Assembly: GCF_036373705.1 (NCBI RefSeq)
Contig: NC_089850.1
Span: 64,151,602 to 64,215,601, forward strand
DNA from: Amia ocellicauda
Taxonomy: Eukaryota > Chordata > Actinopteri > Amiiformes > Amiidae
Length of the DNA stretch: 64,000 nucleotides
Reading direction: 5' to 3'
Of the stretch, positions 48,093-60,386 are shown piece by piece. Position numbers and translations under genes: made by a program. How positions within the stretch are numbered: the first letter of the stretch is position 1; each line of letters begins with the position of its first letter. The notes beneath the pieces are model-generated. The model worked only from the letters and a program-made list of their open reading frames with translations. It was not told the origin of the DNA and did no database searches.

Positions 48093-48950
48093 TCATGGCT
48101 CTTGTGTAGTTCTCTGTGCTGGGCTCTGACCATCTGTAACTGGGGGGCAGGGAGACCAGTTTTGTGGGAAGTTTGGCTCTGATTTTTTTAGGTAAAGTGT
48201 TATTTGGCTGTGGTCTGATAGTGGAGATTGTTGTCTGACTATAAACGCATTGATGGCTTGTGGGTCCAGGTCAGTTATGGCGTAGTCCACCACACTGCTG
48301 CCCAGAGCCGAGCAGTATGTGAATCTCCCCAGAGAGTCCCCCCTGGTCCTGCCATTGATGATATATAGACCCAGGCTTTTACATAGGCGCACTACCTGCT
48401 TCCCGCTCTTGTTTACCACGCTGTCGTGGCTGTGTCTCAGTGTGGAGGTGTGTGTGTGGCACAGCGGGGAGTCTCCGTACAGGTGTGTGTTCCCCTCTGT
48501 ATTGATGTAGTCCATCTCTCTGCCAGTCCTGACATTGAGATCGCCACACAGCAGTACAGAGCCCAGGGTCTGGAAATGGCAGATTTCTTTTTGAAGCTCT
48601 TGAAAACCTTCCTCATTATAGTAGGGGGAGTCTGCGGGTGGCATATAAATTGCACATAGGTATATATCTGTGTTATTTTGTAGGGTGTCTTTTCTGATTT
48701 TCATCCACAGGTGTGTGTCTCCTCTCTGTATTGGGCATAGGGCTGCTCGGAGCTCCTCCCTGTACCACACGATAATCCCCCCCGAGGCCCTGCCACACCT
48801 GACTTTGGTTTTTTTATAGGAGGGCACAATCAGCTCCCTGTATCCATTGGGACAATGTGTAGACATATCTGCACAGCACCAAGTCTCTACAAGAATGAAA
48901 ACATCTGAACTATTTACAGTGTTGATCAGTTCAGGGTCTGTGCTCTTCAT
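48093..48950 (-). pseudogene. LINE ORF2, APE-like endonuclease domain
   Basis: About 285 codons with VFILVETWC, GGIIVWYREEL, YLCAIYMPPADSPYYNEEGF, LLCGDLNVRTG, SSVVDYAITD and SPLSDHSQITLYL, i.e. E, Y, D-L-N, D and S-D-H motifs of an apurinic-type endonuclease in order. The frame is open but the rest of ORF2 is broken. Confidence 0.85.
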
Positions 48951-50563
48951 TCCAAAAGTTGAGGGGTCTCAGGGGCTGGGGCTGGGGCTGGGGTGGGGCC
49001 GGTGGCTGGGGATGTGGCCGGGGGCTGGGGGGTTTGCTCCTGGTCTCGAGGTGGGGGTGTGTGGGGTTTCGGCCCAGGGTTGTGTCCTTGAGGACCTTTG
49101 CGAAGATCCTCACACCCGTCTTGTTGAGGTGGACGTGGTCATACAGGTGATGTGGCAGGATGTCTCGGTGGTGTGCCAGGTGGACGTTGGGGAGGAGGGC
49201 ACATCTTCGGGACACTTCTGCGTTGATCGCCTGGATGATGTGCAGGGGCACGTCTGTGCGGGGCAGCAGTGTGGAGATTCCTCTGTGGCTTTCGTTGCCA
49301 CCTGTCTCAGGGCTGAGGCCACATCACCCCTGCGGGCACTCAGGTCGTTAGTGCCGGTGTGGATGAGGATGTGTTTGGCCTGGCACAGCCTCCTCTTGGA
49401 GAGCAGCTCCAGGGCTCTCTGTGCTGTCGGGCACCAAAGCTTTTTCACTTTTCGCCCAGGGAAGAGGCTCCTCTCATCCAGGAACTTCCCATTGGAGTCG
49501 CTCAGAATGACCACCTCTGCGTTGACCTGCCACTCCGGGTTTGCGTTGGGAGTGGTGGGGGCAGCGGGTGTGTTTTGGGGGAGTGGCTTTTCAGGGGTTT
49601 GTGTATTAGTGGCAGGTCTGGTGATAGTGGGGGTGTCTGGAGTGGTGGGGAGTGTGGGTGGGTCAGTGGGTGCGTCAGGGGTCGGAGGTGTTGTGGGGTC
49701 AGTGCAGTGCAGTCTCTGTGCTCCAGTGCTGTGTAGCTCCTCTCTTACCTCCTCCAGCTGGCTCTGCAGGCTCCTCAGCTGGCTGTGCTGGGGTGTCCTG
49801 GTCAGCTCCTCCCTCGCTCTGCGCAGCTCCGTCCTCAGGGTTTTGCTCTGCTCCTCCAGGTCTCTCACTGCTGCTCTCAGCTCATGGATCTCAGCCTTGT
49901 GCTGCATCTTTAGTCTGTGCATCTCATCCCGGAGCTGATCGCACAAGGAGGTCTGGGCCAGGGTGCTCAGGGTCTGCTCCCTGAACTCCGCAAACTCCAG
50001 CTCCAGCACTGATAGGCATTCCTTTAGTGTTTTAATGTTGCTGGAGAGTTTTGAGGAGATGGGGGGGCAGTCTGTGGGAGATGGGGCACTGTCTGGCTCC
50101 GTGTGGCTGGGGGCAGACTGCAGGGTGGCCGGCTCTGGCTCTTGTTTCTCTGCCTCAGTCTGCTGCTTTAAGGTGTGGAAGCAGAGAGCGAATTGGTCCA
50201 GGCTGCTCTCGCTGCCCTGCACCATGATGGTCCCGTTGTGGTATACATTAAAAGTGAGCATCACACTGTCTTTGTCTTTCTCTACCAGCACTGAGATCTG
50301 CCTGCCTCTGCTAATGCCCCTCTTGTTGTTATTGGGGTATGTCTGGCACAGGGTTTTGTAAAAGGCGGTGGGGTACTGGGTGTAGAACAGTAGATTGTTC
50401 TTGACCCTGTTTTCTCCTTTACCGGTGTAGTCTAGGATGAGGGTCTCAGGAGATGCTCAAAAGGCAGCTCTGCAGTCAGACTGCTGTTCGATACATTTGT
50501 ATCAGTCTCAGTGGCAGTTGGGCTCTCTCTAACTGTCACTCTATTCAAATCGGAGCTCTGCAT
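48931..50563 (-). pseudogene. LINE ORF1 with SGNH/GDSL-type esterase domain
   Basis: ATG at 50563, start MQSSDLNRVTVRESP. A frameshift near 50450 leads into LDYTGK, then a coiled-coil segment (LRDEMHRLKMQHKAEIHELR, LEEQSKTLRTELRRAREEL), a Pro/Thr linker, and an esterase-like domain: VVILSDSNGKFLDE (block I, Ser), ILIHTGTNDLSARRGD (block III, G-x-N-D) and DHVHLNKTGVRIFAKVL (block V, D and H). Another frameshift near 49250 separates the last part (49251-48931). Esterase ORF1 proteins are known from CR1 and related LINEs and may bind lipids or membranes. Confidence 0.8.
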
Positions 50564-50599
50564 TTTCATTGGCTACTACTCAAGTCAACTACTGAGAAT

Positions 50600-50901
50600 G
50601 CTTATTTATTTTATTTATATATATTTTTTAGTTTAATTTAATTTTTTGGTTAATTTGTCTCTATAGGTGAAAGGTCTTACCTCCAATTCTTGTCTTCAGC
50701 TTTTCTTTTCTGACTTTTCTTCCTTTGCTTTGCTTTCTTCTTTTTGCATTTCTCTTAAAATTATTATTTTTTGAATACTTTTTCTTCTGAATTTCTATTC
50801 CATGTCTTCTGTGTATGTTTATAGTGCTATATATTCATTTGTAAATCACAAATTAAACCTGACTATGTATAAAAACAAATGTTTTTTAGGAGCTCATATT
50901 C

Positions 50902-50957
<56 letters not shown>

Positions 50958-51075
50958 AAATATACTTTTTCAGATTTAAATATTTTCTGATATATTAATG
51001 TTTCTTATAATAAATTCATCATAATAAAAGTTTCCCTGTACAATCGTTGTTGTTGTTCTTCTTATTATTAGTGGT
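50600..51075. other. AT-rich intergenic sequence, nothing recognised
   Basis: Low-complexity T-rich and A-rich DNA with a (TC)n(AT)n microsatellite at 50903-50954. No gene signal. Confidence 0.5.
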
Positions 51076-51080
51076 TATAT

Positions 51081-51678
51081 GTGGGGAAGCAATAAAAAAG
51101 GCAAACACAATGCTAGGGTATATTGTCAAAAGTGTAGAATTGAGAACAAGGGCAGTGATGTTCAGACTGTACAATGTGCTAGTTAGAGCTCATCTGGATA
51201 CTGTGGACAGTGCTGGGCTCCACACTTCAAGAAAGATATCGCTGCTCTAGAGGCAGTTCAGAGGAGAGCAACCAGACTTATTCCAGGTCTGAAGGGAATG
51301 TCCTACTGAGAGACTGAGGAACTGAACCTTTTCACCCTGGAACTACATGGGGACTTGATCCAAGTCTTCAAAATCATGAAAGGCATCGACCACATCAAAC
51401 CAGAGGAGCTTTTCCAGATCAGCAGGGACACACGCACCCGGGGACACAAATGGAAATTGGGCTTCAAGGCGTTCAAGACAGACAACAGGAGACACTTCTT
51501 CACACAGAGAGGCGTCACAATCTGAACAAACTCCCCAGCGATGTGGCTGAAGAGACAATTTGGGAACATTCAAAATCAGACTGGATAGGATCCTTGATCA
51601 CTTAGTTATTAATGGACACCAAACGAGCACGATGGGGCGAATGGGCTCCTCTCGATTGGACACTTTCTATGTTCTTAT
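51081..51678 (+). mobile_element. CR1-type LINE, 3' fragment
   Basis: Encodes [36 protein letters not shown], then the frameshifted C-terminus (TCCAAGTCTTCAAAATCATG, GGACACAAATGGAAATTGGG), ending in CACTTTCTATGTTCTTAT. It is very similar to 38.34-38.94 kb. Confidence 0.92.
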
Positions 51679-51719
51679 ATAGGTGTGAATAGGAGAGTAA
51701 ACATGTAAAGCATAATTCA

Positions 51720-52063
51720 GTAGTCCATCCATCCATTTTCAAAACTGCTTATCCTTGTGGGTCACAGGGGATACTGGAGCCAATCCTGGCAGGTATAGGG
51801 CGCAAGGCAGGAATACACCCAGGACAGGATGCCAGTCCATCATTGGGTAACACACACACACACAGGGCAATTTAGTGTAGCCAATCAACCTAACCTGTAT
51901 GTCTTTGGATGGTGGGAGGAAACCAGAGAGCCCAGAGGAAACCCACGCAGACACAGGGAGAACATGCACACTCCACACAGACAGGCACGCTGATCCGAGA
52001 CTCAAATCCAGGACCTCTGGAGCTGTGCAGCAGCAGTGCTAACCACTGCACCACTATGCTGCC
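51720..52063. repeat. Common fish interspersed repeat (SINE-like, L2-3'-type)
   Basis: CCATCCATCCATTTTC, CACAGGGGATACTGGAGCCA, GGACAGGATGCCAGTCCATC, CCAATCAACCTAACCTGTAT, GTGGGAGGAAACCAGAG and GAGAACATGCACACTCCACA, then CTAACCACTGCACCACTATG, in the canonical order of a repeat present in very many fish genomes. Nearly full length. Confidence 0.85.
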
Positions 52064-52069
52064 CTAATT

Positions 52070-52660
52070 CAGTACTATTACACTAAATTAGAATCAGCAG
52101 GAATTGCATAAGTATAAATAATGTCAATCACATGGCAGTGAATCGGAAATGTAACTGTAGCAGTGGTCCTACTAATATGAAGAGTTCACTAGCAGCAGGC
52201 CGGCAGTGGGGGGGGGGGGTCGGCCTATAAAGCATCAGTCTGCTACTCGTGGTTTCTGGATCCCCCTGCTGGCCGCGGCGCGGAACTGCACACGCGCAGC
52301 GGTCAGCTTTACAGACATGCGCAGTTCTGTCTGTGCCTTTATTTACTGAGTCACGATTGTGTAAATATCTCAGACACGAGACTGGGAATATTATTTGTAT
52401 TAATAACATAATTATGCTTATTGTTGTTATCACGTATTGCTGTTGTTGTTTTTATTAGTATTAGGTAGGAAATCAGGTTAAAGTAATCTGAACACCAACC
52501 GATTAATTTCCATTTTGATCAAATTAATCGTTAATTCGCTTCAGAAAACAATCACGAATATAAATATGTTGCAGATATGTATCCGTGTGTTTCTTTATTT
52601 ATGTGTAATTTCATTCTTTTAATAACTGAGTTACATCTCCCTACCGTTAAAAGAGCGACT
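52070..52660. other. Intergenic sequence upstream of the leng1 CCAAT array
   Basis: Contains a G10-like homopolymer (about 52209-52219) and AT-rich DNA; no gene recognised. Confidence 0.4.
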
Positions 52661-52667
52661 CGCTCCT

Positions 52668-53267
52668 CCAATCAGAAATGCGGAACTGAGGGAGCGGGCG
52701 GGGACAGAACGATGGGCAAGGTCCTTATGTGGCAATTCTCACCAATCAGCATTAAAATACCTCCTGACTTACGGACAAGTTGACCAATCATAGAGAAGAG
52801 TAGGCGGAATCCTTACTGATTGAGCTCTAGAACTATCCAATCACGGTCATAGTGGCTTGCGAGACAAGGGGGCTGAGTGACAGAAAATGTTGTCCAATCG
52901 CAGGTCAGAACTGCAAGGTGAAAGAGGCGGGACTGCGAAGGTGGTCTCCAATCAGCGGCCTTGTGGTGGACAAATGCGGATGTGCTCGGAAAGAAAGGGT
53001 TTTTGCTCTTTTCTTGAGCGGCAGAGAGAGCGGGGTCGGCGGTGTGTCCCGGGCTCTGCGGATCCTCCTGCTCGGCTGCTGTGTTTCAACCCGCTGTACT
53101 CATCCGGCATCCGACACACAGCGGAGCAGGCAGAGGGCGGGTTCCCCTCGCCGACTGACAGTGGGTTCCACCAATCGCTGACGAAGAGTTCGTGACTGGC
53201 ACATGCGTGTCCAATCACAGGCAGACACAGCACGGTAAGGGGCGGAAGTCGAGTGGTGTGGACCAAT
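52668..53267 (+). promoter_or_regulatory. Array of nine same-strand CCAAT(C) boxes upstream of leng1
   Basis: CCAAT at 52668, 52742, 52784, 52837, 52894, 52948, 53171, 53211 and 53263, every one followed by C and most by CA or CG. The spacing is 40-74 bases except for one 223-base gap. Flanking sequences differ, so this is not a simple tandem repeat. NF-Y binding is the obvious reading. Confidence 0.65.
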
Positions 53268-53280
53268 CAGGCTCACTATT

Positions 53281-53416
53281 GCCGGAACCAAATGGAAAAG
53301 CGCCATCTTTATTTCTTCGTTTTTCGGAATAGTTTTGTTTACATGACGTAACACAGTTTACACTCCAGTATCAGGATATATCGCCGCTAAACTGCCAGCA
53401 TCGCGCCCGTCACCCG
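53281..53416 (+). promoter_or_regulatory. leng1 core promoter and 5' UTR exon
   Basis: A YY1-like GCCATCTT (53302-53309), a CRE-like TGACGTAA (53344-53351) and CpG-containing sequence precede a consensus donor (CACCCG|GTAAGA, boundary after 53416). The coding exon of leng1 has its own acceptor upstream of the ATG, so a 5' UTR exon is required and this is the best candidate. The exact start of transcription is unknown. Confidence 0.6.
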
Positions 53417-53479
53417 GTAAGACAACCGTATTGTGTTATTAGCGTCAGTTCCGCGGGCCTGCAAAATAAGACACTAGTA

Positions 53480-55260
53480 ACTGTGCAGTAGTGTAGTAGC
53501 AGTTCTAGTAGTGCAGTAGTGTAGTAGCAGTTCTTGCAGTGCAGTAGTGTAGTAGCAGTTCTAGTAGTACAGTAGTGTAGTAGCACTTCTAGCAGTGTAG
53601 TAGCAGTTCTTGCAGTGCAGTAGTGTAGTAGCAGTTCTAGTAGTATAGTAGTGTAGTAGCACTTCTAGCAGTGTAGTAGTGCAGTAGTGTAGTAGCAGTT
53701 CTTGCAGTGCAGTAATGTAGTAGCAGTTCTAGTAGTGCAGTAGTGTAGTAGCAGTTCTAGCAGTGCAGTAGTGTAGTAGCAGTTCTAGTAGTACAGTAGT
53801 GTAGTAGCAGTTCTAGCAGTACAGTAGTGCAGTAGTGTAGTAGCAGTTCTTGCAGTGCAGTAGTGTAGTAGCAGTTCTTGCAGTGCAGTAGTGTAGTAGC
53901 AGTTCTAGCAGTGCAGTAGTGTAGTAGCACTTCTAGCAGTGCAGTAGTGTAGTAGCAGTTCTAGTAGTACAGTAGTGTAGTAGCAGTTCTAGCAGTACAG
54001 TAGTGTAGTAGCAGTTCTAGTAGTACAGTAGTGTAGTAGCAGTTCTAGTAGTACAGTAGTGTAGTAGCACTTCTAGCAGTAGTAGCAGTTCTAGTAGTGC
54101 AGTAGTGTAGTAGCAGTTTTAGTAGTACAGTAGTGTAGTAGCACTTCTAGCAGTGTAGTAGCAGTTCTAGCAGTACAGTAGTGTAGTAGCAGTTCTAGTA
54201 GTACAGTAGTGTAGTAGCAGTTCTAGTAGTACAGTAGTGTAGTAGCACTTCTAGCAGTGTAGTAGCAGTTCTAGTAGTACAGTAGTGTAGTAGCAGTTCT
54301 AGCAGTGCAGTAGTGTAGTAGCAGTTCTAGTAGTACAGTAGTGTAGTAGCACTTCTAGCAGTGTAGTAGCAGTTCTAGTAGTACAGTAGTGTAGTAGCAC
54401 TTCTAGCAGTGTAGTAGCAGTTCTAGTAGTACAGTAGTGTAGTAGCAGTTCTAGTAGTACAGTAGTGTAGTAGCAGTTCTAGCAGTGCAGTAGTGTAGTA
54501 GCACTTCTAACAGTGCAGTATTGTAGTAGCAGTTCTAGTAGTACAGTAGTGTAGTAGCAGTTCTAGCAGTACAGTAGTGTAGTAGCAGTTCTTGCAGTGC
54601 AGTAGTGTAGTAGCAGTTCTAGCAGTGCAGTAGTGTAGTAGCAGTTCTAGTAGTGCAGTAGTGTAGTAGCAGTTCTAGTAGTACAGTAGTGTAGTAGCAG
54701 TTCTAGTAGTGCAGTAGTGTAGTAGCAGTTCTAGTAGTGCAGTAGTGTAGTAGAACTTCTAGCAGTGCAGTAGTGTAGTAGCACTTCTAGCAGTACAGTA
54801 GTGTAGTAGCACTTCTAGTAGTACAGTAGTGTAGTAGCAGTTCTAGCAGTACAGTAGTGTAGTAGCAGTTCTAGTAGTGCAGTAGTGTAGTAGCAGTTCT
54901 AGCAGTACAGTAGTGCAGTAGTGTAGTAGCAGTTCTTGCAGTGCAGTAGTGTAGTAGCAGTTCTAGCAGTGTAGTAGCAGTTCTAGCAGTGCAGTAGTGT
55001 AGTAGCAGTTCTAGCAGTGCAGTAGTGTAGTAGCAGTTCTAGTAGTGTAGTAGCAGTTCTAGTAGTACAGTAGTGTAGTAGCACTTCTAGCAGTGTAGTA
55101 GCACTTCTAGCAGTGCAGTAGTGCAGTAGCAGTTCTAGCAGTGCAGTAGTGTAGTAGCAGTTCTAGCAGTGCAGTAGTGTAGTAGCAGTTCTAGTAGTGC
55201 AGTAGTGTAGTAGCAGTTCTAGTAGTGCAGTAGTGTAGTAGCAGTTCTAGTAGGGCTCTA
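53480..55260. repeat. 1.8-kb minisatellite, about 28-bp unit, leng1 intron 1
   Basis: About 65 units built on GTAGTGTAGTAGCAGTTCTA plus GCAGTGCA or GTAGTACA, with alternation of AGCAGT/AGTAGT and TGCAGT/TACAGT variants. It begins about 65 bases after the 5' UTR exon donor. Confidence 0.96.
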
Positions 55261-55426
55261 GTACAGTAGTTGTAGTAGAGCAGTAGCCTTAGTGTAGTAT
55301 TTAATCTGACAATGAGCTCCTCAGTATAGTAGTAACAGTATAGTATTATGTCACATCAAGGGGACCCTATAGTATCAATTAATGATTAATTAGGGGTGTG
55401 GATAAGGGTGTCTCCCAATAAATATT

Positions 55427-55462
<36 letters not shown>

Positions 55463-55519
55463 GTTGCTGCAGTTCTCCTCCCGGCCTGTGCACAGTGAGG
55501 GCTGCTGTAACCATCCACC

Positions 55520-57734
55520 ATGAACATTCTGCCCAAGAAGAGCTGGCATGTGCGCAACAAGGACAACGTGGCGCGAGTGCGCAAAGACGAGCTCGACGCT
55601 GCCCTGCAGGACAGAGAGACGCAGCGCCGGGTGCAGCGAGCACAGCAGGAGGTCAGTGAGTGGCTGTGTGTGTGTGAGAGTGACAGTGTGTGTATGTGAG
55701 AGTGACAGTGTGAGTGAATAACAGTGTGAGTGACGGTGTGTGAGTGACAGTGTGTGTGTGAGAGTGAGTGACTGTGTGTGTGTGAGTGTGAGAGTGAGTG
55801 ACAGTGTGTGTGTGAGTGAGTGACAGTGTGAGTGAATGACAGTGTGAGTGACATTGTGTGTGTGTGAGAGTGAGTGAATGACATTGAGTGATGGTGTGTG
55901 AGTGACCGTGTGTGTATGTGAGTGACAGTGTGTGTATGTGAGAGTGAGTGAACGTGTGTGTGTGAGAGTGACAGTGTGAGTGAATAACAGTGTGAGTGAC
56001 GGTGTGTGAGTGACAGTGTGTGTATGTGAGAGTGAGTGAACGTGTGTGTGTGAGAGTGACAGTGTGAGTGAATAACAGTGTGAGTGACGGTGTGTGAGTG
56101 ACAGTGTGTGTATGTGAGAGTGAGTGACTGTGTGTGTGTGAGTGTGAGAGTGAGTGACTGTGTGTGTGTGTGTGTGTGTGAGAGTGAGTGACAGTGTGTG
56201 TGTGAGAGTGAGTGACTGTGTGTGTGTGAGTGTGAGAGTGAGTGACAGTGTGTGTGAGTGAGTGACAGTGTGAGTGAATGACAGTGTGAGTGACATTGTG
56301 TGTGTGTGAGAGTGAGTGAATGACATTGAGTGATGGTGTGTGAGTGACCGTGTGTGTATGTGAGTGACAGTGTGTGTGTGTGTGAGGGACAGTGTGAGTG
56401 AATGACAGTGTGAGTGACGGTGTGTGAGTGTGAGAGTGAGTGACAGTGTGTGTGTATGTGAGTGACAGTGTGTGTGAGGGACAGTGTGAGTGACAGTGTG
56501 TGTGTGTATGTGAGTGACGGTGTGTGAGTGACAGTGTGTGTGTGTGTGTGTGTGTGTGTGCGGGACAGTGTGTGTGTGTGTGTGTGTGTGTGAGAGTGAG
56601 TGACAGTGTGTGTGTGAGAGTGAGTGACAGTGTGTGTGAGTGAGTGACGTGTGTGTGTGTGTGTGAGTGACTGTGTGTGTATGTGTGAGTGACTGTGTGT
56701 GTGTGTGTGAGGGACAGTGTGAGTGACAGTGTGAGTGTGAGAGTGAGTGACAGTGTGAGTGTGAGAGTGAGTGACAGTGTGTGTGACAGAGTGTGTGTGA
56801 CAGTGTGTGTGTGAGAGTGACAGTGTGAGTGACAGTGTGTGTGTGACAGTGAGGGACAGTGTGAGTGTGTGTGTGTGAGTGAGTGACTGTGTGTGAGGGA
56901 CAGTGTGAGTGACAGTGTGTGTGTGACAGTGTGAGTGTGAGAGTGAGTGACAGTGTGAGTGACTGTGTGTATGTGTGAGTGACTGTGTGTGAGTGAGTGA
57001 CAGTGTGAGTGACAGTGTGTGTGAGTGAGTGACAGTGTGTGTGTGAGAGTGAGTGACTGTGTGTGTGTGAGTGTGAGAGTGAGTGACAGTGTGTGTGTGA
57101 GTGAGTGACAGTGTGAGTGAATGACAGTGTGAGTGACATTGTGTGTGTGTGAGAGTGAGTGAATGACATTGAGTGATGGTGTGTGAGTGACCGTGTGTGT
57201 ATGTGAGTGACAGTGTGTGTATGTGAGAGTGAGTGAACGTGTGTGTGTGAGAGTGACAGTGTGAGTGAATAACAGTGTGAGTGACGGTGTGTGAGTGACA
57301 GTGTGTGTGTGAGAGTGAGTGACTGTGTGTGTGTGAGTGTGAGAGTGAGTGACTGTGTGTGTGTGAGTGTGAGAGTGAGTGACAGTGTGTGTGTGAGAGT
57401 GAGTGACTGTGTGTGTGTGAGTGTGAGAGTGAGTGACAGTGTGTGTGAGTGAGTGACAGTGTGAGTGAATGACAGTGTGAGTGACATTGTGTGTGTGTGA
57501 GAGTGAGTGAATGACATTGAGTGATGGTGTGTGAGTGACCGTGTGTGTATGTGAGTGACAGTGTGTGTGAATGACAGTGTGAGTGACGGTGTGTGAGTGT
57601 GAGAGTGAGTGACAGTGTGTGTGTATGTGAGTGACAGTGTGTGTGTGAGGGACAGTGTGAGTGACAGTGTGTGTGTGTATGTGAGTGACGGTGTGTGAGT
57701 GACAGTGTGTGTGTGTGTGTGTGTGTGTGCGGGA

Positions 57735-57767
<33 letters not shown>

Positions 57768-58881
57768 TGACAGTGTGTGTGTGAGAGTGAGTGACAGTGT
57801 GTGTGTGAGAGTGAGTGACAGTGTGTGTGAGTGAGTGACGTGTGTGTGTGTGTGAGTGACTGTGTGTGTATGTGTGAGTGACTGTGTGTGTGTGTGTGAG
57901 GGACAGTGTGAGTGACAGTGTGAGTGTGAGAGTGAGTGACAGTGTGAGTGTGAGAGTGAGTGACAGTGTGTGTGACAGAGTGTGTGTGACAGTGTGTGTG
58001 TGAGAGTGACAGTGTGAGTGACAGTGTGTGTGTGACAGTGAGGGACAGTGTGAGTGTGTATGTGTGAGTGACTGTGTGTGAGTGAGTGACAGTGTGAGTG
58101 ACAGTGTGTGTGAGTGAGTGACAGTGTGTGAGTGAGAGTGACAGTGTGAGTGACAGTGTGTGTGTGAGAGTGAGTGACAGTGTGTGAGTGAGAGTGACAG
58201 TGTGAGTGACAGTGTGTGTGTGAGAGTGAGTGACAGTGAGTGAGTGAGTGATTGTGTGTGTGTGTGTGTGAGAGAGTGAGTGACAGTGTGAGTGAATGAC
58301 AGTGTGAGTGACGGTGTGTGTGAGAGTGAGTGACAGTGTGTGTGTGAGAGTGAGTGACAGTGTGTGTGTGAGGGACAGTGTGTGTGTGTGTGCGGGACAG
58401 TGTGAGTGACAGTGTGTGTGTGTGTGTGTGTGAGTGAGTGACTGTGTGTATGTGTGTGTGTGTGAGGGACAGTGTGAGTGACAGTGTGAGTGTGAGAGTG
58501 AGTGACAGTGTGTGTGACAGTGTGTGTGTGAGAGTGACAGTGTGAGTGACAGTGTGTGTGTGACAGTGAGGGACAGTGTGAGTGTGTGTGTGAGAGTGAG
58601 TGACAGTGTATGTGTGACTGAGTGACAGTGTGTGTGAGGGACAGTGTGAGTGACAGTGTGTGTGTGACAGTGTGAGTGACTGTGTGACAGTGTGAGTGAC
58701 TGTGTGTGTGTGTGAGTGAGTGACAGTGTGAGTGACAGTGTGTGTGAGTGAGTGACAGTGTGTGAGTGATTGTGTGTGTGAGAGTGACAGTGTGTGTGTG
58801 AGAGTGAGTGACAGTGTGTGTGTGTGAGAGAGTGAGTGACTGTGTGAGTGAGTGACAGTGTGAGTGACGGTGTGTGAGTGA

Positions 58882-58916
<35 letters not shown>

Positions 58917-59125
58917 AGTGAGAGTGACAGTGTGTGTGTGAGAGTGAGTGACAGTGTGTGTGACAGTGTGAGTGACTGTGTGTGTGAGTGAGTGACAGTG
59001 TGAGTGACAGTGTGTGTGAGTGAGTGACAGTGTGTGAGTGATTGTGTGTGTGAGAGTGACAGTGTGTGTGTGAGAGTGAGTGACTGTGTGAGTGAGTGAC
59101 AGTGTGAGTGACGGTGTGTGCGGGA

Positions 59126-59162
<37 letters not shown>

Positions 59163-60354
59163 TGACAGTGTGTGTGTGAGAGTGAGTGACAGTGTGTGTG
59201 AGTGAGTGACGTGTGTGTGTGTGTGAGTGACTGTGTGTGTATGTGTGAGTGACTGTGTGTGTGTGTGTGAGGGACAGTGTGAGTGACAGTGTGAGTGTGA
59301 GAGTGAGTGACAGTGTGTGTGACAGAGTGTGTGTGAGTGTGTGTGTGAGAGTGACAGTGTGAGTGACAGTGTGTGTGTGACAGTGAGGGACAGTGTGAGT
59401 GTGTGTGTGTGAGTGAGTGACTGTGTGTGAGTGACAGTGTGTGTGTGACAGTGTGAGTGTGAGAGTGAGTGACAGTGTGAGTGACTGTGTGTATGTGTGA
59501 GTGACTGTGTGTGAGTGACAGTGTGTGTGAGTGAGTGACAGTGTGTGAGTGAGAGTGACAGTGTGAGTGACAGTGTGTGTGTGAGAGTGAGTGACAGTGA
59601 GTGAGTGAGTGATTGTGTGTGTGTGTGTGAGAGAGTGAGTGACAGTGTGAGTGAATGACAGTGTGAGTGACGGTGTGTGTGTATGTGAGTGACAGTGTGT
59701 GTGTGAGAGTGAGTGACAGTGTGTGTGTGTGTGAGGGACAGTGTGTGTGTGTGTGCGGGACAGTGTGAGTGACAGTGTGAGTGTGAGAGTGAGTGACAGT
59801 GTGTGTGTGAGAGTGACAGTGTGAGTGACAGTGTGTGTGTGACAGTGAGGGACAGTGTGAGTGTGTGTGTGAGAGTGAGTGACAGTGTATGTGTGACTGA
59901 GTGACAGTGTGTGTGAGGGACAGTGTGAGTGACAGTGTGTGTGTGACAGTGTGAGTGACTGTGTGACAGTGTGAGTGACTGTGTGACAGTGTGAGTGACT
60001 GTGTGTGTGAGTGAGTGACAGTGTGAGTGACAGTGTGTGTGAGTGAGTGACAGTGTGTGAGTGATTGTGTGTGTGAGAGTGACAGTGTGTGTGAGAGAGT
60101 GAGTGACTGTGTGAGTGAGTGACAGTGTGAGTGACGGTGTGTGAGTGACAGTGTGTGTGTGTGAGAGTGAGTGACTGTGTGTGTGTGTGTGTGAGAGGGA
60201 CAGTATGAGTGACAGTGTGTGTGTGACAGTGTGAGTGACAGTGTGTGTGTGAGTGAGTGACAGTGTGAGAGTGACAGTGTGAGTGACAGTGTGTGTGAGT
60301 GAGTGACAGTGTGTGTGTGTGTGTGAGTGAGTGACAGTGTGAGTGAGTGAGTGA

Positions 60355-60386
<32 letters not shown>

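Larger units (their letters stand above)
46443..50600 (-). mobile_element. LINE with SGNH-esterase ORF1 and APE endonuclease, RT core deleted
   Basis: Minus strand, reading from about 50563 down: ORF1, then ORF2 with endonuclease (48950-48093), a degenerate linker, and the start of the RT region ([16 protein letters not shown], about 47425). A deletion then joins directly to the C-terminal domain (from about 47410), which ends with the zinc-knuckle-like CSHCDLGEVETEAHFLLSC. The 3' tail TTGCCAATAAAGCACATTTG lies at 46443-46490. The deletion removes the RT catalytic region, so the copy cannot move itself. It lies immediately 3' of and antisense to tmc4. Confidence 0.9.

Noticed and set aside
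53100-53354. Open frames across the leng1 upstream region on both strands
   Set aside because: GC-rich promoter DNA with few stops. No splice or family evidence, and the CCAAT array fits a regulatory role.
55379-57517. Minus-strand 712-codon Ser/His/Thr/Leu frame
   Set aside because: Pure read-through of the leng1 intron 2 tandem array, antisense to a well-supported gene.
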